Virus record (IMG/VR): IMGVR_UViG_3300036790_000159
Location: 1 to 41,161 of that record
Source: a virus
DNA length: 41,161 nt
Strand: one strand, 5' to 3'
The position numbers were made by a program, and so were the translations under genes. Positions 14,450 through 24,500 of this stretch are shown one piece after another (the first letter of the stretch is position 1; each line of letters opens with the position of its first letter). The notes under the pieces were generated by a model that saw only the letters and a program-made list of their open reading frames with translations, was not told where the DNA came from and made no database searches.

Positions 14450-15519
14450 CAGTTCACCGTCTCTCCGTTACGCCGCATGTACAACTGCTGCAGATACCAC
14501 TCTGCCGCCGGCCCGGTGCCCAGCGGAAACGCGCGGTGCGCCTCCTCCTCGGTAATCGCCCGCGCTCGAATCATCGTCAACAGCGCCGTGCGCCAGCCCA
14601 CATACTTTGCCGAGGTCGGCACACCGAACTCGTCGAATCCCATAATCATCCACTCGGTGCCCAGCGGTGCCTGCAGGGTGCCTACTCTCAGAAACTCCGG
14701 AACCTCGGTCTCGTAGGCCTCGCGCTCTAACAGGATCTCGCTCGCGGTCTGGATCATGTCGCCGGCCAGGTGAAAGCTCTTGTCTGCTTCGGCGTTGTAC
14801 TTTGCCTTGCGCAGCCGCTTGGCCTTCACCAGCTCGCCCTCTGCCGCGTCCTTCATCTCGCCGGCCTTCACCTGGGCGTAGTCGTGCTGGATCGCGGTCT
14901 GTCCGTTCCACAGCGGGTTGCGTACCACCAGCGCCAGCAGACCGCTCTTGCCGTTGGCGCTCACCTTCACAATGCGGTCGTCTTTCAGGAGGACGCGGTC
15001 CCTGCGGCCCAGCGCCTCGCACAGACGTTCGTGGAACTGCCATGGACTCAGCACCTCGCCGCGCCTCATCTCCTCGTTCTCGCGGCCCTCCCAGCGTTCC
15101 TGCCCCTTCCACTTGTTGCTCGCCTGCTCATTCGCCAGCAGCTCGTGGATCCGCCAGCGCATCTCGACCTCTTCCTCCGGTGTCTTGACGCTCTCGATCT
15201 CGCGCTCCAGCCGCTCCATCGCCTCCAGGACGCGCGGATGCCGCCCCAGCTCGTTCATCTGCCGGGTCGCCTGTTCTTCCTTGTGCCAGTCCTCGAAGCT
15301 GGGCGCAGCGCCCACCGCGACGCCATCCATACCCATACCCAGCGCCAGGCCCAATCCGTCCAGCGCCTTCTCGTCACTGGCGCGGGTGTCGGCGACGTAG
15401 CGGCCACCGTCGATCTCTTCCGCCGCCTTGCGGATCTCCGCCTCGGCCGGGTGAGCCTTCGGTGCGCTCTGATGACGACGTGCAATGTGCAGGGCTGCGC
15501 TCTGTGGCTTGTGGCTCAT
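14449..15519 (-). CDS. Late phage protein, unknown
   Basis: 356 aa. The N-terminal 150 residues are charged and helical (Glu/Arg-rich, possible coiled coil around EAMERLEREIES). The C-terminal half is mixed and ends in an LYMRRNGE segment. It sits between the ejection proteins and the fibre module, so a virion or assembly role is likely by position. No motif recognised. Confidence 0.65.
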   Translation of the reverse strand: MSHKPQSAALHIARRHQSAPKAHPAEAEIRKAAEEIDGGRYVADTRASDEKALDGLGLALGMGMDGVAVGAAPSFEDWHKEEQATRQMNELGRHPRVLEAMERLEREIESVKTPEEEVEMRWRIHELLANEQASNKWKGQERWEGRENEEMRRGEVLSPWQFHERLCEALGRRDRVLLKDDRIVKVSANGKSGLLALVVRNPLWNGQTAIQHDYAQVKAGEMKDAAEGELVKAKRLRKAKYNAEADKSFHLAGDMIQTASEILLEREAYETEVPEFLRVGTLQAPLGTEWMIMGFDEFGVPTSAKYVGWRTALLTMIRARAITEEEAHRAFPLGTGPAAEWYLQQLYMRRNGETVN

Positions 15520-15686
15520 AGCTTCTTCTCTCCATTCTGGTCACATCCGCGCCATAGATGCAGCGGCATGTCGGTATACCATCTTCGGCATGACGGGCAT
15601 TCCTCCTTCGGCAATAGAATGTCCGGTTCGCCGGCGGGTGGTCGCTCGTTGCCTTCGTAGACTTTTCCATTGCTCACGACGCTCAT
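15516..15686 (-). CDS. Short CxxC protein
   Basis: 56 aa from ATG 15686, set by the ATGA overlap with the Tad2-type gene. One CPSC pair and a later Cys (RGCDQ) with an intervening His suggest a small zinc site. The frame is open upstream but the longer version would lie inside its neighbour. Confidence 0.6.
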   Translation of the reverse strand: MSVVSNGKVYEGNERPPAGEPDILLPKEECPSCRRWYTDMPLHLWRGCDQNGEKKL

Positions 15687-15943
15687 AGAACCGTCCAGTC
15701 CTCGGCCAGCATATCTGTCTGCGAGGCCAGCCACGGCACCACGGTGCCCTGCACGGTTTTCATAGCGATATACGCCTGATAGGGCACCAAAGCGTCTTCG
15801 CCCCACTCGGCTTTCGCTACGGAGGTACGCGCGGGATATTGCCCTTCAGGGACGTAATACAAAAACATCCCTTTGCCATTCCATCCCTGTCTCGCTACTT
15901 TTCTTCCGATCTTCAGTGCTTCGATTGCGTCTCCAAAATTCAT
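15683..15943 (-). CDS. tad2: Thoeris anti-defence 2 (Tad2)-like protein, DUF2829
   Basis: 86 aa covering the whole family: MNFGDAIEALKIGRKVARQG at the N-terminus, then WNGKGMFLYYVPEG, YQAYIAMKT, and VVPWLASQTDMLAEDW at the C-terminus, all hallmark DUF2829 blocks. Characterised Tad2 proteins form tetramers that sequester gcADPR signals made by Thoeris TIR enzymes, and some also bind cyclic dinucleotides of CBASS. The start at 15943 follows GAGGAG. It lies between the last ejection-protein gene and a 56-aa gene in the late operon, an unusual place for an early-acting anti-defence protein. The family call is strong; the target system here is unknown. Confidence 0.88.
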   Translation of the reverse strand: MNFGDAIEALKIGRKVARQGWNGKGMFLYYVPEGQYPARTSVAKAEWGEDALVPYQAYIAMKTVQGTVVPWLASQTDMLAEDWTVL

Positions 15944-15945
15944 TG

Positions 15946-18162
15946 TTATTTCTCCTCTGTTTTGTCTTCCTGCGGCGGTTGGTTCTCCTGAATGATCGCA
16001 GATGAGATTAACCCAGCGGCCACCTTCGGCGTCACATTGTTTCGCACGGCGTAGTCGACCAGCTGCCCGATGCGCGGATTGGTCGCCGCCTGCTGCAACA
16101 TCCATCGCTCGGCCTGTGCTCCGGCATAGGCTCCAACCACCGAACCCGGATAACCGTGAGTAGCATAACCAATCCCCGCACCGATCGCCCCTCCCACCTT
16201 ACCGTGCGCCAGATTGTGCAACACGCTCGTGCTCATGCCCTTGAATCCGCTGGCACCTTTGGGCGTATTCAGCAGGCTCGACATGCGGGTCATGTTCTCC
16301 ATGCCGTCCTTGCCGATCACGCTCTCGATGCGGTCTGCGCCGTACTGGTTGATAAGCCGGTTCAAACCGTTCTGCAGCCGTACCCCGCTCAACACGCGGC
16401 CACCGGCTACCTCTGAGGCATAGCGTTCATTCACGTTGGCAGCATGTTCCACCGCGCTGTGCAGGCCGTCGAGCACCATTGACTTCGACCAGAGCGTCGA
16501 CGCCTGGGCGCGCTCGCCGTGCGTGATTCCATCCGAGTTGTCGATGATGCCTCGAATCTGTCCCTCTAGCTGATACTGCTTGGTGAAGTCTCCGCGCTTG
16601 CCGGCTGCGGCACGTTCGCGGTTGAGCCGTCCGAACTCGCCGTCAGAAACCGCGTCGAGCTTCTGATAGATCGGCGTGGCCGCGTTCTGCAACTGGTCGG
16701 CTGCATCCCCAAAGGTCTGCACGGCCTGAGCGCCGCGCAGCGCATCGACCGGCTTGAAATTCGGCAACGTTCGCTGGTAGGTGTGGTACATATCCAGCTG
16801 TTCCTGCAGATTGTCGCGCGCCTCGGTCTGCGCCCTGAGCACCGCGGGACTGGTATCGGGGTGGGGATTATCCACGATATCGTTCAACCGGCTTAAATGC
16901 GCCTGTGCCGCCTCCGGACCTGCGGCGACGAGATCTCCTCCACCAGTCACGCTTGTACTTCCTGCGGTCTGTCCCGGCTTCAAATCGGTGAGGTACTGCA
17001 ATATCGGCTCTTTGTGCGTCGGCCCGGTAAACGGCTCCTGGTCATGGACGAGCGGCAACGGCTCTTCGTCGCCATACTTGAAGGCTCCCTCGTTGTACGG
17101 CTCGGTCTTCGCAGCGGTCGCCGAACCTTTACCGGGAACGTACTCGCTTCCAATCTGTTTCACGCGCGGGTCATTACCTCCGGGTATCGACTCTTCCGTT
17201 GTTCCGGTGCCTTCGATGGTGAAGGGATAAGGCCGCGCGTCCTCGGGCGCTGAGAGAAGACGCGCGGGATTCGTGATCTGGTTGGCCACCACGCGGCCCT
17301 TGTTGGCTTCTTTGAGTGCGTCCTGCGTGGCGTTCCGCGCAACGTTCCTAAACACCCTCGGTGCTGACGCCTGCTGCGAGGCTGCGACTTCGGGAACCTC
17401 GTTCACCTTCACATCGCCGCGCGGTCCTGTGCCTGGTCGCTGCGAGGAAAGCGTCTGCACCTTCTCGCCGGCGATGTCCTCGGTTGCCGGCGCTGTACGT
17501 TCGGCAAACTCTGCCGTCTTGCCCAGCGCGCCTTCGAGTGCTCCTCCGGTGACTCCGGTGACAGCTCCACTGGCTAGCGCGGTCGGTGCGTCCGCTCCAT
17601 GCGCCGCCGCCTGCGCTGTGCCCAGACCCAGATTCTTCAGTCCGGCCTGTACCACTGCGGCGATGCGCGGGTATTTCTCCATCGTCTTCATCACCGGAGC
17701 CAGATGGGCTAGCTTTTCACCTACGCTCATTCCCTTTACGGCCTCGTCGCCCAGCATGAACTCCGCGATATTCTCCAGTCCATAGCCCGTTTTTCCTGCA
17801 ATCGTGTCCGGGATCGGGGCGGCGGCGGCAGCATCCACTTTACTCTTGACTCCTGGGACCAGATCCAGCGCACTCGTTGTTTTGCCGTCCATCGGGGCGA
17901 AGAGCTTGGCCAACGTGGATAGAGTCTCAGCGCCGCCCTTTTTCAAGCCCTGCCATGCCTCGCTTGTCTGCTGTCCCAGGGAGTCTTCATCGGGCGCGGA
18001 CATGGCTGGACTGGGTGAACTGGCGAGCTGAGCGCCGGCTGGAAGCGGCGGCAGCCCTCCGTTACTCGACGTCGTTGGTGGAGGCGTAGGCGTGGAGCTG
18101 CTGAGTGTCGCGCCTGCAGGCAGCGGCGGCAACCCTCCTACTGGTGTTGCGCTGGAACCCAT
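15946..18162 (-). CDS. Large internal (ejection-type) virion protein
   Basis: 738 aa, Ala/Gly/Pro-rich. The N-terminus contains two copies of a GGLPPLPAGA motif separated by Pro/Thr/Ser linkers, then helical regions and Gly/Ala stretches (GAIGAGIGYATHGYPGS) that could be membrane-interacting. It follows a 649-aa and a 207-aa protein in the order of T7 gp14-gp15-gp16, so I infer it forms part of the DNA-ejection apparatus. No lysozyme motif seen. It overlaps the upstream gene by 25 nt. Confidence 0.65.
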   Translation of the reverse strand: MGSSATPVGGLPPLPAGATLSSSTPTPPPTTSSNGGLPPLPAGAQLASSPSPAMSAPDEDSLGQQTSEAWQGLKKGGAETLSTLAKLFAPMDGKTTSALDLVPGVKSKVDAAAAAPIPDTIAGKTGYGLENIAEFMLGDEAVKGMSVGEKLAHLAPVMKTMEKYPRIAAVVQAGLKNLGLGTAQAAAHGADAPTALASGAVTGVTGGALEGALGKTAEFAERTAPATEDIAGEKVQTLSSQRPGTGPRGDVKVNEVPEVAASQQASAPRVFRNVARNATQDALKEANKGRVVANQITNPARLLSAPEDARPYPFTIEGTGTTEESIPGGNDPRVKQIGSEYVPGKGSATAAKTEPYNEGAFKYGDEEPLPLVHDQEPFTGPTHKEPILQYLTDLKPGQTAGSTSVTGGGDLVAAGPEAAQAHLSRLNDIVDNPHPDTSPAVLRAQTEARDNLQEQLDMYHTYQRTLPNFKPVDALRGAQAVQTFGDAADQLQNAATPIYQKLDAVSDGEFGRLNRERAAAGKRGDFTKQYQLEGQIRGIIDNSDGITHGERAQASTLWSKSMVLDGLHSAVEHAANVNERYASEVAGGRVLSGVRLQNGLNRLINQYGADRIESVIGKDGMENMTRMSSLLNTPKGASGFKGMSTSVLHNLAHGKVGGAIGAGIGYATHGYPGSVVGAYAGAQAERWMLQQAATNPRIGQLVDYAVRNNVTPKVAAGLISSAIIQENQPPQEDKTEEK

Positions 18163-20087
18163 TGGCCATTCCTCACTACAAGCGTTGTCTTACCGTCTGC
18201 GGCGGTCGCCGTAGGCTCTCCCGGCTTGATGATCGCCGCTTGTCCAGCTCCGCCCGCTCCCAGCTGCTCTCCTACCATGCGGGCGTGGAAGCGCGGATCG
18301 AGGGCGGCGCGTGCTGCGATCGCGTCTTTGTCGACGTTGGGCAACGGAGCTTCGTAATATTTACTAGGCGCGGCGTTCTTCCACTGCTGCTCGTAGCTGT
18401 CGAACTTGTCTCCCATCGATTGCGCCTGGGTAATGATTGCGCCATGCCTTCCGCCTGGCGCCTGCGATGTCAGCGTCGACTTGATGTTATTAATCGCAGG
18501 GATGGTGGTGTCGCCATAAAAACCCGCAAGCTCGGTGGAGAGGGTATCGGCCTTGTTCATGTACTTCACATACGCAGGCGTTCCGGGCACGTGGCTGGCT
18601 ACGGTGTTGAGCGCATCCAGTTCCTTCAAGTGTTTCAAGGCCGTGCCTCCTGCATTCAGCGCCGCTCCTGCCGTGCCTTTTTTGGTGCTGGTGAACTCTT
18701 TATAAACCGATGGATAGGCCGCCGCCTTGGAGCCATCGAAATCGGGATACTTCGCCGTTACAGCGGTCAGCAGCTCGGGGTTGCGCGAGAGAAGGTATGC
18801 CATCCGTTCGGGAGCGATCTTGCCGGTTCCGATGGAATCGACGAGCGGCGATGCCCCTCCCTTTCCGTCGCCCGTCAACGTCCGGTCCTTCGCTGCCGTC
18901 GCTTCGCTGGCGTCGGCCCGCGCATTGTTGGCGCGGATCTCGCTCGGCGTCTTCGCTGCGGTCGCGCTTGCTGCTCCGGCTTCGGCATTATTTTTTGCGA
19001 TCTCGCTCGGTGCCTTGGCTGCGGTCGCTTTCGCCTCATCCGTCTGCGCCTGTTTCTGTGCAAGGTTCGCCTGGTCGAGCTTGAACTTCTGCGCGGCGTT
19101 GGCGGCTGCGGTCTCATAGTCGTCGACTTCGCCGGCAGTCAGAGGTTCGCTGCTCTTGTGCTCGACATACTGGCCCGTCGTGCTGTCGAAGGTATGAAAG
19201 GCGGTCCCCGCCGGCTCGATCGTCTTGCGGTATCCATCCGGCATCTTGAAGACGCGGATTCCAGCTGCGGTGCCGTCCGGGTTGTAGTGTGGAAGGATCT
19301 CGATCTGATGACCCTGAATCATCGACTGCATCACATTGGGGTCGACCTTCAGAATCTTATCGATGTCGTTCGGGTTGGCGGCGGTTCCCAGCAGTGTCGC
19401 GCCGTCCACCTTCATCAGCCTGTCTTCCTGTCCCTGCGCGAACTCCACATCGTGCTGGGTGGCCTCGTGCTGCATGGCGGTCAGATGCCACGCCTGCTCT
19501 GCGGTGTTCATCCGCAGCTGCTGATAGTTGGCGTTGGCAAGCATCTGTTTCTGCAGCGCCGGTGTCTGCGCCGCCGCATCCTTCGCCTGCTGCTGGCCCT
19601 GGTCGAACCCTGCCGCTGCCGCAGCTCCGGGGTTGCGTCCCTTTCCCGCCGCGAATCCCTTCGCCGCCCCTCCGATCAGGCCCGCGCCGATCCGCACCCA
19701 TTGCTGGCCTCGGCTCATCGTCTGCTGCTTCACATACTGGTTGCCCTCGGGGTCGGTGCCCATCTCCGGCTTGGTCTTGCCGACCAGCGCATCGGCGATC
19801 GAATCCACCACTCCCATAATCCCCGGAGCTTTTTGCGAGGTCACCACCACCGGCTGCGTCGGTGCCGGGGCTGCCGGAGGGGTAGAAGCTGCCGCCGCAG
19901 TCGTGGAACCGGGTGCCACCGTCGCCGCTGGCGTCGTGCCAGGGGATTGGGCCGGCTGCGAACTGCTGGGGGGCTGTGGGGCCACTGGTGCGGATTGGGG
20001 TGGCGTTGCCGCCGCGTCCCACCCGCTGGCGGCTGCCGCCGCTTCCATCTGCCCTGCCGCCTGTACTCCCGATGTCGTTCCGCCCAT
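18138..20087 (-). CDS. Internal (ejection-type) virion protein with coiled coil
   Basis: 649 aa. Pro/Ala/Thr-rich N-terminal 80 residues, an amphipathic/glycine segment (IGAGLIGGAAKGFAAGKG), then helical domains. The middle has two near repeats, AAKAPSEIAKNNAEAGAASA and AAKTPSEIRANNARADASEA, pointing to an extended coiled coil. Composition and position match gp15-like core/ejection proteins. GGAG lies before the ATG. Confidence 0.65.
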   Translation of the reverse strand: MGGTTSGVQAAGQMEAAAAASGWDAAATPPQSAPVAPQPPSSSQPAQSPGTTPAATVAPGSTTAAAASTPPAAPAPTQPVVVTSQKAPGIMGVVDSIADALVGKTKPEMGTDPEGNQYVKQQTMSRGQQWVRIGAGLIGGAAKGFAAGKGRNPGAAAAAGFDQGQQQAKDAAAQTPALQKQMLANANYQQLRMNTAEQAWHLTAMQHEATQHDVEFAQGQEDRLMKVDGATLLGTAANPNDIDKILKVDPNVMQSMIQGHQIEILPHYNPDGTAAGIRVFKMPDGYRKTIEPAGTAFHTFDSTTGQYVEHKSSEPLTAGEVDDYETAAANAAQKFKLDQANLAQKQAQTDEAKATAAKAPSEIAKNNAEAGAASATAAKTPSEIRANNARADASEATAAKDRTLTGDGKGGASPLVDSIGTGKIAPERMAYLLSRNPELLTAVTAKYPDFDGSKAAAYPSVYKEFTSTKKGTAGAALNAGGTALKHLKELDALNTVASHVPGTPAYVKYMNKADTLSTELAGFYGDTTIPAINNIKSTLTSQAPGGRHGAIITQAQSMGDKFDSYEQQWKNAAPSKYYEAPLPNVDKDAIAARAALDPRFHARMVGEQLGAGGAGQAAIIKPGEPTATAADGKTTLVVRNGQWVPAQHQ

Positions 20088-20089
20088 TG

Positions 20090-20713
20090 CTATGCTCCAA
20101 AAATTCCGCCGGGGTTCTCACCGACGACTGCGCCGGCAACCGAACTTCCAGCTCCAATTGCTGCGTTGAGCCAGCTGTCGTCTTCGCTGGCGATTTGCGA
20201 GGCCGTGGTTCCTGCCGCCGATCCGGAGCTGGTCTCGTTCGACTCGTAGCCCAGCGGGTTCTCTCCGGAGGCGATCGTCTCCAGTCCCTGGCCCGCGTTC
20301 TCCCACTCGTTGTAGCCCTGCGAATAATCGGCGGCCTCGATCTGACTCTCCTGCGACGATTCCTCCTTGGCCGCACTGGTGGCGATATTGGACTGGATCG
20401 CGGAGGACGCTCCGGTCGGCAACGGATTCGTGCCGCCGCCCTGCGCTGCCTCCGTCTCGCCCACCGCGCGCGCCGCGTCGCCGTAGTTTTCGGCGGTCCC
20501 TTCTTCCGCCGTCGCGCTCAGCTCCGATTCCTCTTCGGGGCTGAAGCCCTTCTGGTCTGGGCCTTTCGCATAGATCGATTGAAACTGCGAAACCATCGGG
20601 GCAAAGATGGCCTGCTGATTGGCGTACTGCTCCGAGGTCAACTGCGAAGCCTGCTGATAGGCCGCCAGCTGGGCGTCGCCAAGTTCGGTCTGTTGCATCG
20701 TTGGACCCGACAT
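20090..20713 (-). CDS. Internal virion protein, gp14-like by position
   Basis: 207 aa, acidic and Gln/Glu/Ala-rich with a hydrophobic glycine segment at the C-terminus (AAIGAGSSVAGAVVG). Size, order and amphipathic composition match the smallest podovirus ejection protein. AGGAG precedes the ATG. No sequence motif gives a firmer call. Confidence 0.6.
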   Translation of the reverse strand: MSGPTMQQTELGDAQLAAYQQASQLTSEQYANQQAIFAPMVSQFQSIYAKGPDQKGFSPEEESELSATAEEGTAENYGDAARAVGETEAAQGGGTNPLPTGASSAIQSNIATSAAKEESSQESQIEAADYSQGYNEWENAGQGLETIASGENPLGYESNETSSGSAAGTTASQIASEDDSWLNAAIGAGSSVAGAVVGENPGGIFGA

Positions 20714-20722
20714 CGGCGTCTC

Positions 20723-20989
20723 CTATCTCTTCTTCGTCATCATGGAATAGCCGGGATGCTCACCGATGGCGTCGTGGCCCTTGGCCTCACGCTTGCCGCC
20801 TCTGCCCGCGTGGTCCTTGTGTTTCGCGGCGATTGCTTTCATGTTCTTCGCAAATTGCGCTTTTTTTGCCATCTTGCCACCCTTCTTAAGGCCGGCTGCA
20901 ATCTTCTTCGTCGTCGCCTTCCCGAACGATCCTTCGGTGCCCTTGGCCTTCATCTTTGCGTCCGCTTTCTGTATCCACTTACCTGCCAT
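20723..20989 (-). CDS. Small Lys-rich late protein
   Basis: 88 aa, very basic. It begins MAGKWIQKADAKMKAKG, a start seen in many short phage proteins of unknown role encoded between tail and ejection genes. GAGGAGG ribosome-binding site. Possibly DNA-binding inside the capsid. Confidence 0.7.
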   Translation of the reverse strand: MAGKWIQKADAKMKAKGTEGSFGKATTKKIAAGLKKGGKMAKKAQFAKNMKAIAAKHKDHAGRGGKREAKGHDAIGEHPGYSMMTKKR

Positions 20990-20999
20990 CGTGCCTCCT

Positions 21000-21479
21000 C
21001 TATGAAGCCTTTTGCGCGTCGGACTCGGTGCCCTTCAGCGTGTAGATTTGTCGCTCCCCGTCCTTCACAAAACCCATCCGCTTCTCCGTGAACCCGATCA
21101 GGTCCTCGTTCTTGCTCATGAAATACAAGGTCGTGAATCCGTTCATGGGCAACGCTTTTTTCAGCCACGCAAAGCCCGCGTCCAGTCCCCTCACCACTCT
21201 CGCCTTCGAGACGATGCCGCACTCCCGATCGAACTGCAGCGAGATCTCGATCTCGTCGCTCGTGTGCCGGATCGACTTCACAAAAAACAGAATGCCGATT
21301 GCGTCCTGCAACACATAACTGTTGACCACGTTATTCTGGTCAATCCAGTAGTCCGGATACTGCATCTCCCATTTGTGATCGGGGTCCATCATGTTCCACA
21401 GCCGCGCCAGTGGCTTATCGTCCGGTGTCGCAGGACGAAACGTATAACCGTCGAACTTGTACACCGGAAGAGTTGTCAC
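21000..21479 (-). CDS. GNAT-like protein
   Basis: 159 aa from GTG 21479 with GAGG upstream. N-terminal FDGYTFRPATPDDKPLARLW and C-terminal FTEKRMGFVKDGERQIYTL fit the first and last strands of an acyl-CoA N-acyltransferase fold. The central pyrophosphate-binding Q/RxxGxG/A motif is not visible, so enzymatic activity is doubtful. GNAT-like proteins often accompany virion genes in podoviruses; the role is unknown. Confidence 0.55.
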   Translation of the reverse strand: MTTLPVYKFDGYTFRPATPDDKPLARLWNMMDPDHKWEMQYPDYWIDQNNVVNSYVLQDAIGILFFVKSIRHTSDEIEISLQFDRECGIVSKARVVRGLDAGFAWLKKALPMNGFTTLYFMSKNEDLIGFTEKRMGFVKDGERQIYTLKGTESDAQKAS

Positions 21480-21500
21480 ATTCGTTCCTCGTGCCCTTAC

Positions 21501-21516
21501 TTCATGAATTCATGAA
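21501..21516. repeat. Perfect 16-bp palindrome between late genes
   Basis: TTCATGAATTCATGAA is self-complementary and lies in the 38-bp gap between the giant tail gene and the GNAT-like gene. No U-run follows. It could be an operator or RNA-processing hairpin; function unknown. Confidence 0.5.
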
Positions 21517-21517
21517 A

Positions 21518-24500
21518 TCATGATTTTGCAACCTGCTCCTCACGCTCGTTGTGGTCTCGCGCGTAGATACCCCAATCCAGCAATTCATCTCCAACCGTCT
21601 GTGTACCATAATCGAACTTCGTCAACAGAGAATCGCTCAGCGTATTCGCTCCGCTCTGTTTCAGCACATACCTGTCGCTGTAGACGCTCACGCTCGGCGG
21701 TGTTCGCGCCGGATCGTTGCTCTTGTCGTCGAGCTTCAGTGCGCGGTAGGGTCGCTTCGTGCTGGGTCTGATCTCGCCCAGCAACACACTTATCACTGGC
21801 CGCGCTCCCACTGCTACGGACTTCGTGCTGACGTGTACCGTCTCGGCCCACTGGCCCGTCGAGCAAAGCTGGTTGACGCCTTTGGCGTCCCAGCTCGGGT
21901 ATCCGGTTCCGTCGTCGCTGTACACCGCGTCGCTGTCGTCGCGGCAAAGGATCGGCCCCGGTGTCCCTGCAGGCGGCCCGATCAGCAGCTGGGTCACGCC
22001 TGGCGACGTCTCCATCGCCTGCACGGCGCTGGTGCCTCCTACGATCGCCCGGCGCGGGTGCCACATCAAACCGCTCTCGGGCGGCGACACGGCGGACATG
22101 CGGAACCATCCCACCGCGCCATCGGCCACATACAGCGCATTCTCTTCCGTGCTCTGGTTGTTCCAGCTTACAAACGCGGTCGCGGAGCTGTAGAGCGATT
22201 GGCTGATTCCGCCCGTCGTCACCTTGCGGAACTGGTCGCCGATCGGGAAACCGATCTCCGTATATCCGGTGTTGGGATTGAACGGATATTCAATCGCGAT
22301 CGAGCTGACCTTCAGATTCGCTTCGAGCACAAACATCATCGTGCCCTGGATGCACACGCAGTTGTATCCGAACACGTTCACATTGTTGTAGTAGCTGGTC
22401 GCATAGAAAGGATCGCTCGTCGTCCCGCTGCCCAGGATGATCTGTATCCCGGAGCTGGTGAAGACGATCAGGCCACCGTCCTGCACCGTCACCGGAACGA
22501 TGTCATACACCTTCCCCAGAAAGGGAATGGTGTTAAGCGGGGGCTGGGTGGTGTTGCCGTTGGCCGCGAGCGTGTCCGGTCCTCCGGAGTAGCGCGCCAG
22601 ATTGCCGTCCGCCCACCATTGCCGCTGAAACGCATAGCACATCGGAAGGCTGGTTGGCGTCGGCGGATTGTTGGTGCCGTTGATGGGAGCCGGGATCAGT
22701 GGATCGAGCGCGGCAAGCCCAAGGATCGACGTGTCGGCGATGCCGGCCTCTCCATAGCTGAAAGAGTCGGTCAGCCCATCTGCCGGGATCTGGTCCTCGA
22801 GGACGAGCGTCGGCTTTCCCTGCGCCGTGCGCCAGATCCATACCTGGTCGATCTGCGTATCTGAGAACATTCCCGGCGATGTGGCCGCGACCATCAGCGT
22901 GGGGTCAAGGACCGCTGGCGTCGTTCCCAGGATGCCTCCGTAGACGATCCCCAGCGGAGCAGCGGTGCTCAGGCTTCCGTCGACGCCATGCAGGCTGTAG
23001 GAGTACTGCAGCGTCTGATACGTCAGCGCCACACCGGAGCCTCCGGTCGAGATGCACACCCACGTCAGGCCGCCATCGGTGGTATTGTCGCCCAGCGCCG
23101 TTCCCCAGGTCGGCTGCGTGACCCCACTGGTGCCTCCGATACCACTAAAGAGCCATTGCAGGTTATTGTTCGAGTCGATCAGGCAGGAGCCGGTCACGCC
23201 GGCGTTGGCGGCGTCGGCCTGCCACTCGCCCGGCTGTCCGAGGTTGTACCAGGTCAACCCTCCATCCTTGGTGACGGCGTTCGCCCCTCCCGGCGTCGCT
23301 ACCCCTGTCGCCACCGGAGAGAGCGGTGTGCTGTCCCAATAGCCGGGCGTGGGGTCCACGTCTCCACCGCTCAGCATCTCGTAAAACCATCCCGGTGGAA
23401 CGGAGAAAGTGAATCCCAACTGGCCGTTGCTTCCGGAGCCGGCCTTGTCGGTCGCCGTAAACGTCGTTCCCCAGGTGTTGATCGTGGGAGGACTGGTGGG
23501 GCCGATCAGCAACTGAAACCAGGCGACCCCGCCGCCGGCTACGACGTTTCCATATCCAGTGTGCAGGGCGACATTCGCGCTGAGGTTCTGATAGATCGTG
23601 CCGAAGGTGTTGGCCAGTGGCGTCGGCGTTCCCGTCAAGTTAGTCGCTACCAGCTGTGCGGCTGCGGGCGCGACGCTCCACTGCGGATAGAGCGGCCCGC
23701 TCCGGTTGGTTCCCGTTGTCGACGCCACCACCTCGATGTTGCCATTCGAATCGAGCAGGCTGGTGTACTGCGGAAAGGCCATATTGGGCTGCCAGAATCG
23801 CCCCGTTACCGGCGTCAGCGTCGGCGGCACCAGCGGCGCGGTCAGCCCTGTATTCTGGACGGCGGTCCCATAGCACTTCCATTGCTGGCCGCTGTCCTCG
23901 GTCACTGCCAGGCGCGTCGCATCGAACGCTGGCGAGCTGCCGCCTGTAGTCCCGTTCCCGGTCGTCGCGGAACCGGTGTCCGGCGTATAGTCCTGCGCAG
24001 TCCCGCTGGTGAAGTTCACCTGGAAGATGCCCAGCGTGGAACTCAGCACATTGGCCACCGTCAGCGTCTCTCCATTCAGCACCGTATCCGTGGTGAGTCC
24101 GGAGAAGGTCATCTCGACGCCAACGAGATTTGCGAAGTTGATCGGAACCTGAGCCGGATTGACGTACAGCAGATGCTGCCACGAAGATCCGCTGCCCGAT
24201 ACCGCCGAGGCCACGATCGGCACGGTGATGCCGCCCAGCGCCATGTAAAGCGTGCCTGGCTCCGCGCCCTGATTGATGAGCGTTCCCGGCGTCACAATCT
24301 GGCTCGCCTGCCATACTCCGGGGAACAACCATTTTTTTTGATCGACGCCATTGCCCACGTAGAACTGCGCGTTAGGCAGTCCCAGCATCCGGTTCACGCC
24401 CGCGCCGGCGCTCTTCGTAAACAGCGCGGTCTTTTGTCCGGGTGTGGCGTCGTAGAGCGTACCGTCGCTGCCATCGCCCAGCAGACGAATCACTTCCACA

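Noticed and set aside
15683-15943. Part of a Thoeris or CBASS defence operon
   Set aside because: No TIR, SIR2, cyclase-nucleotidyltransferase or effector gene lies nearby; the single DUF2829 gene fits an anti-defence role.
18105-20249. A 714-codon open frame on the plus strand
   Set aside because: Antisense to the Ala/Pro-rich ejection protein; low-complexity Arg/Cys/Leu-rich sequence with no ribosome-binding site or operon partners.
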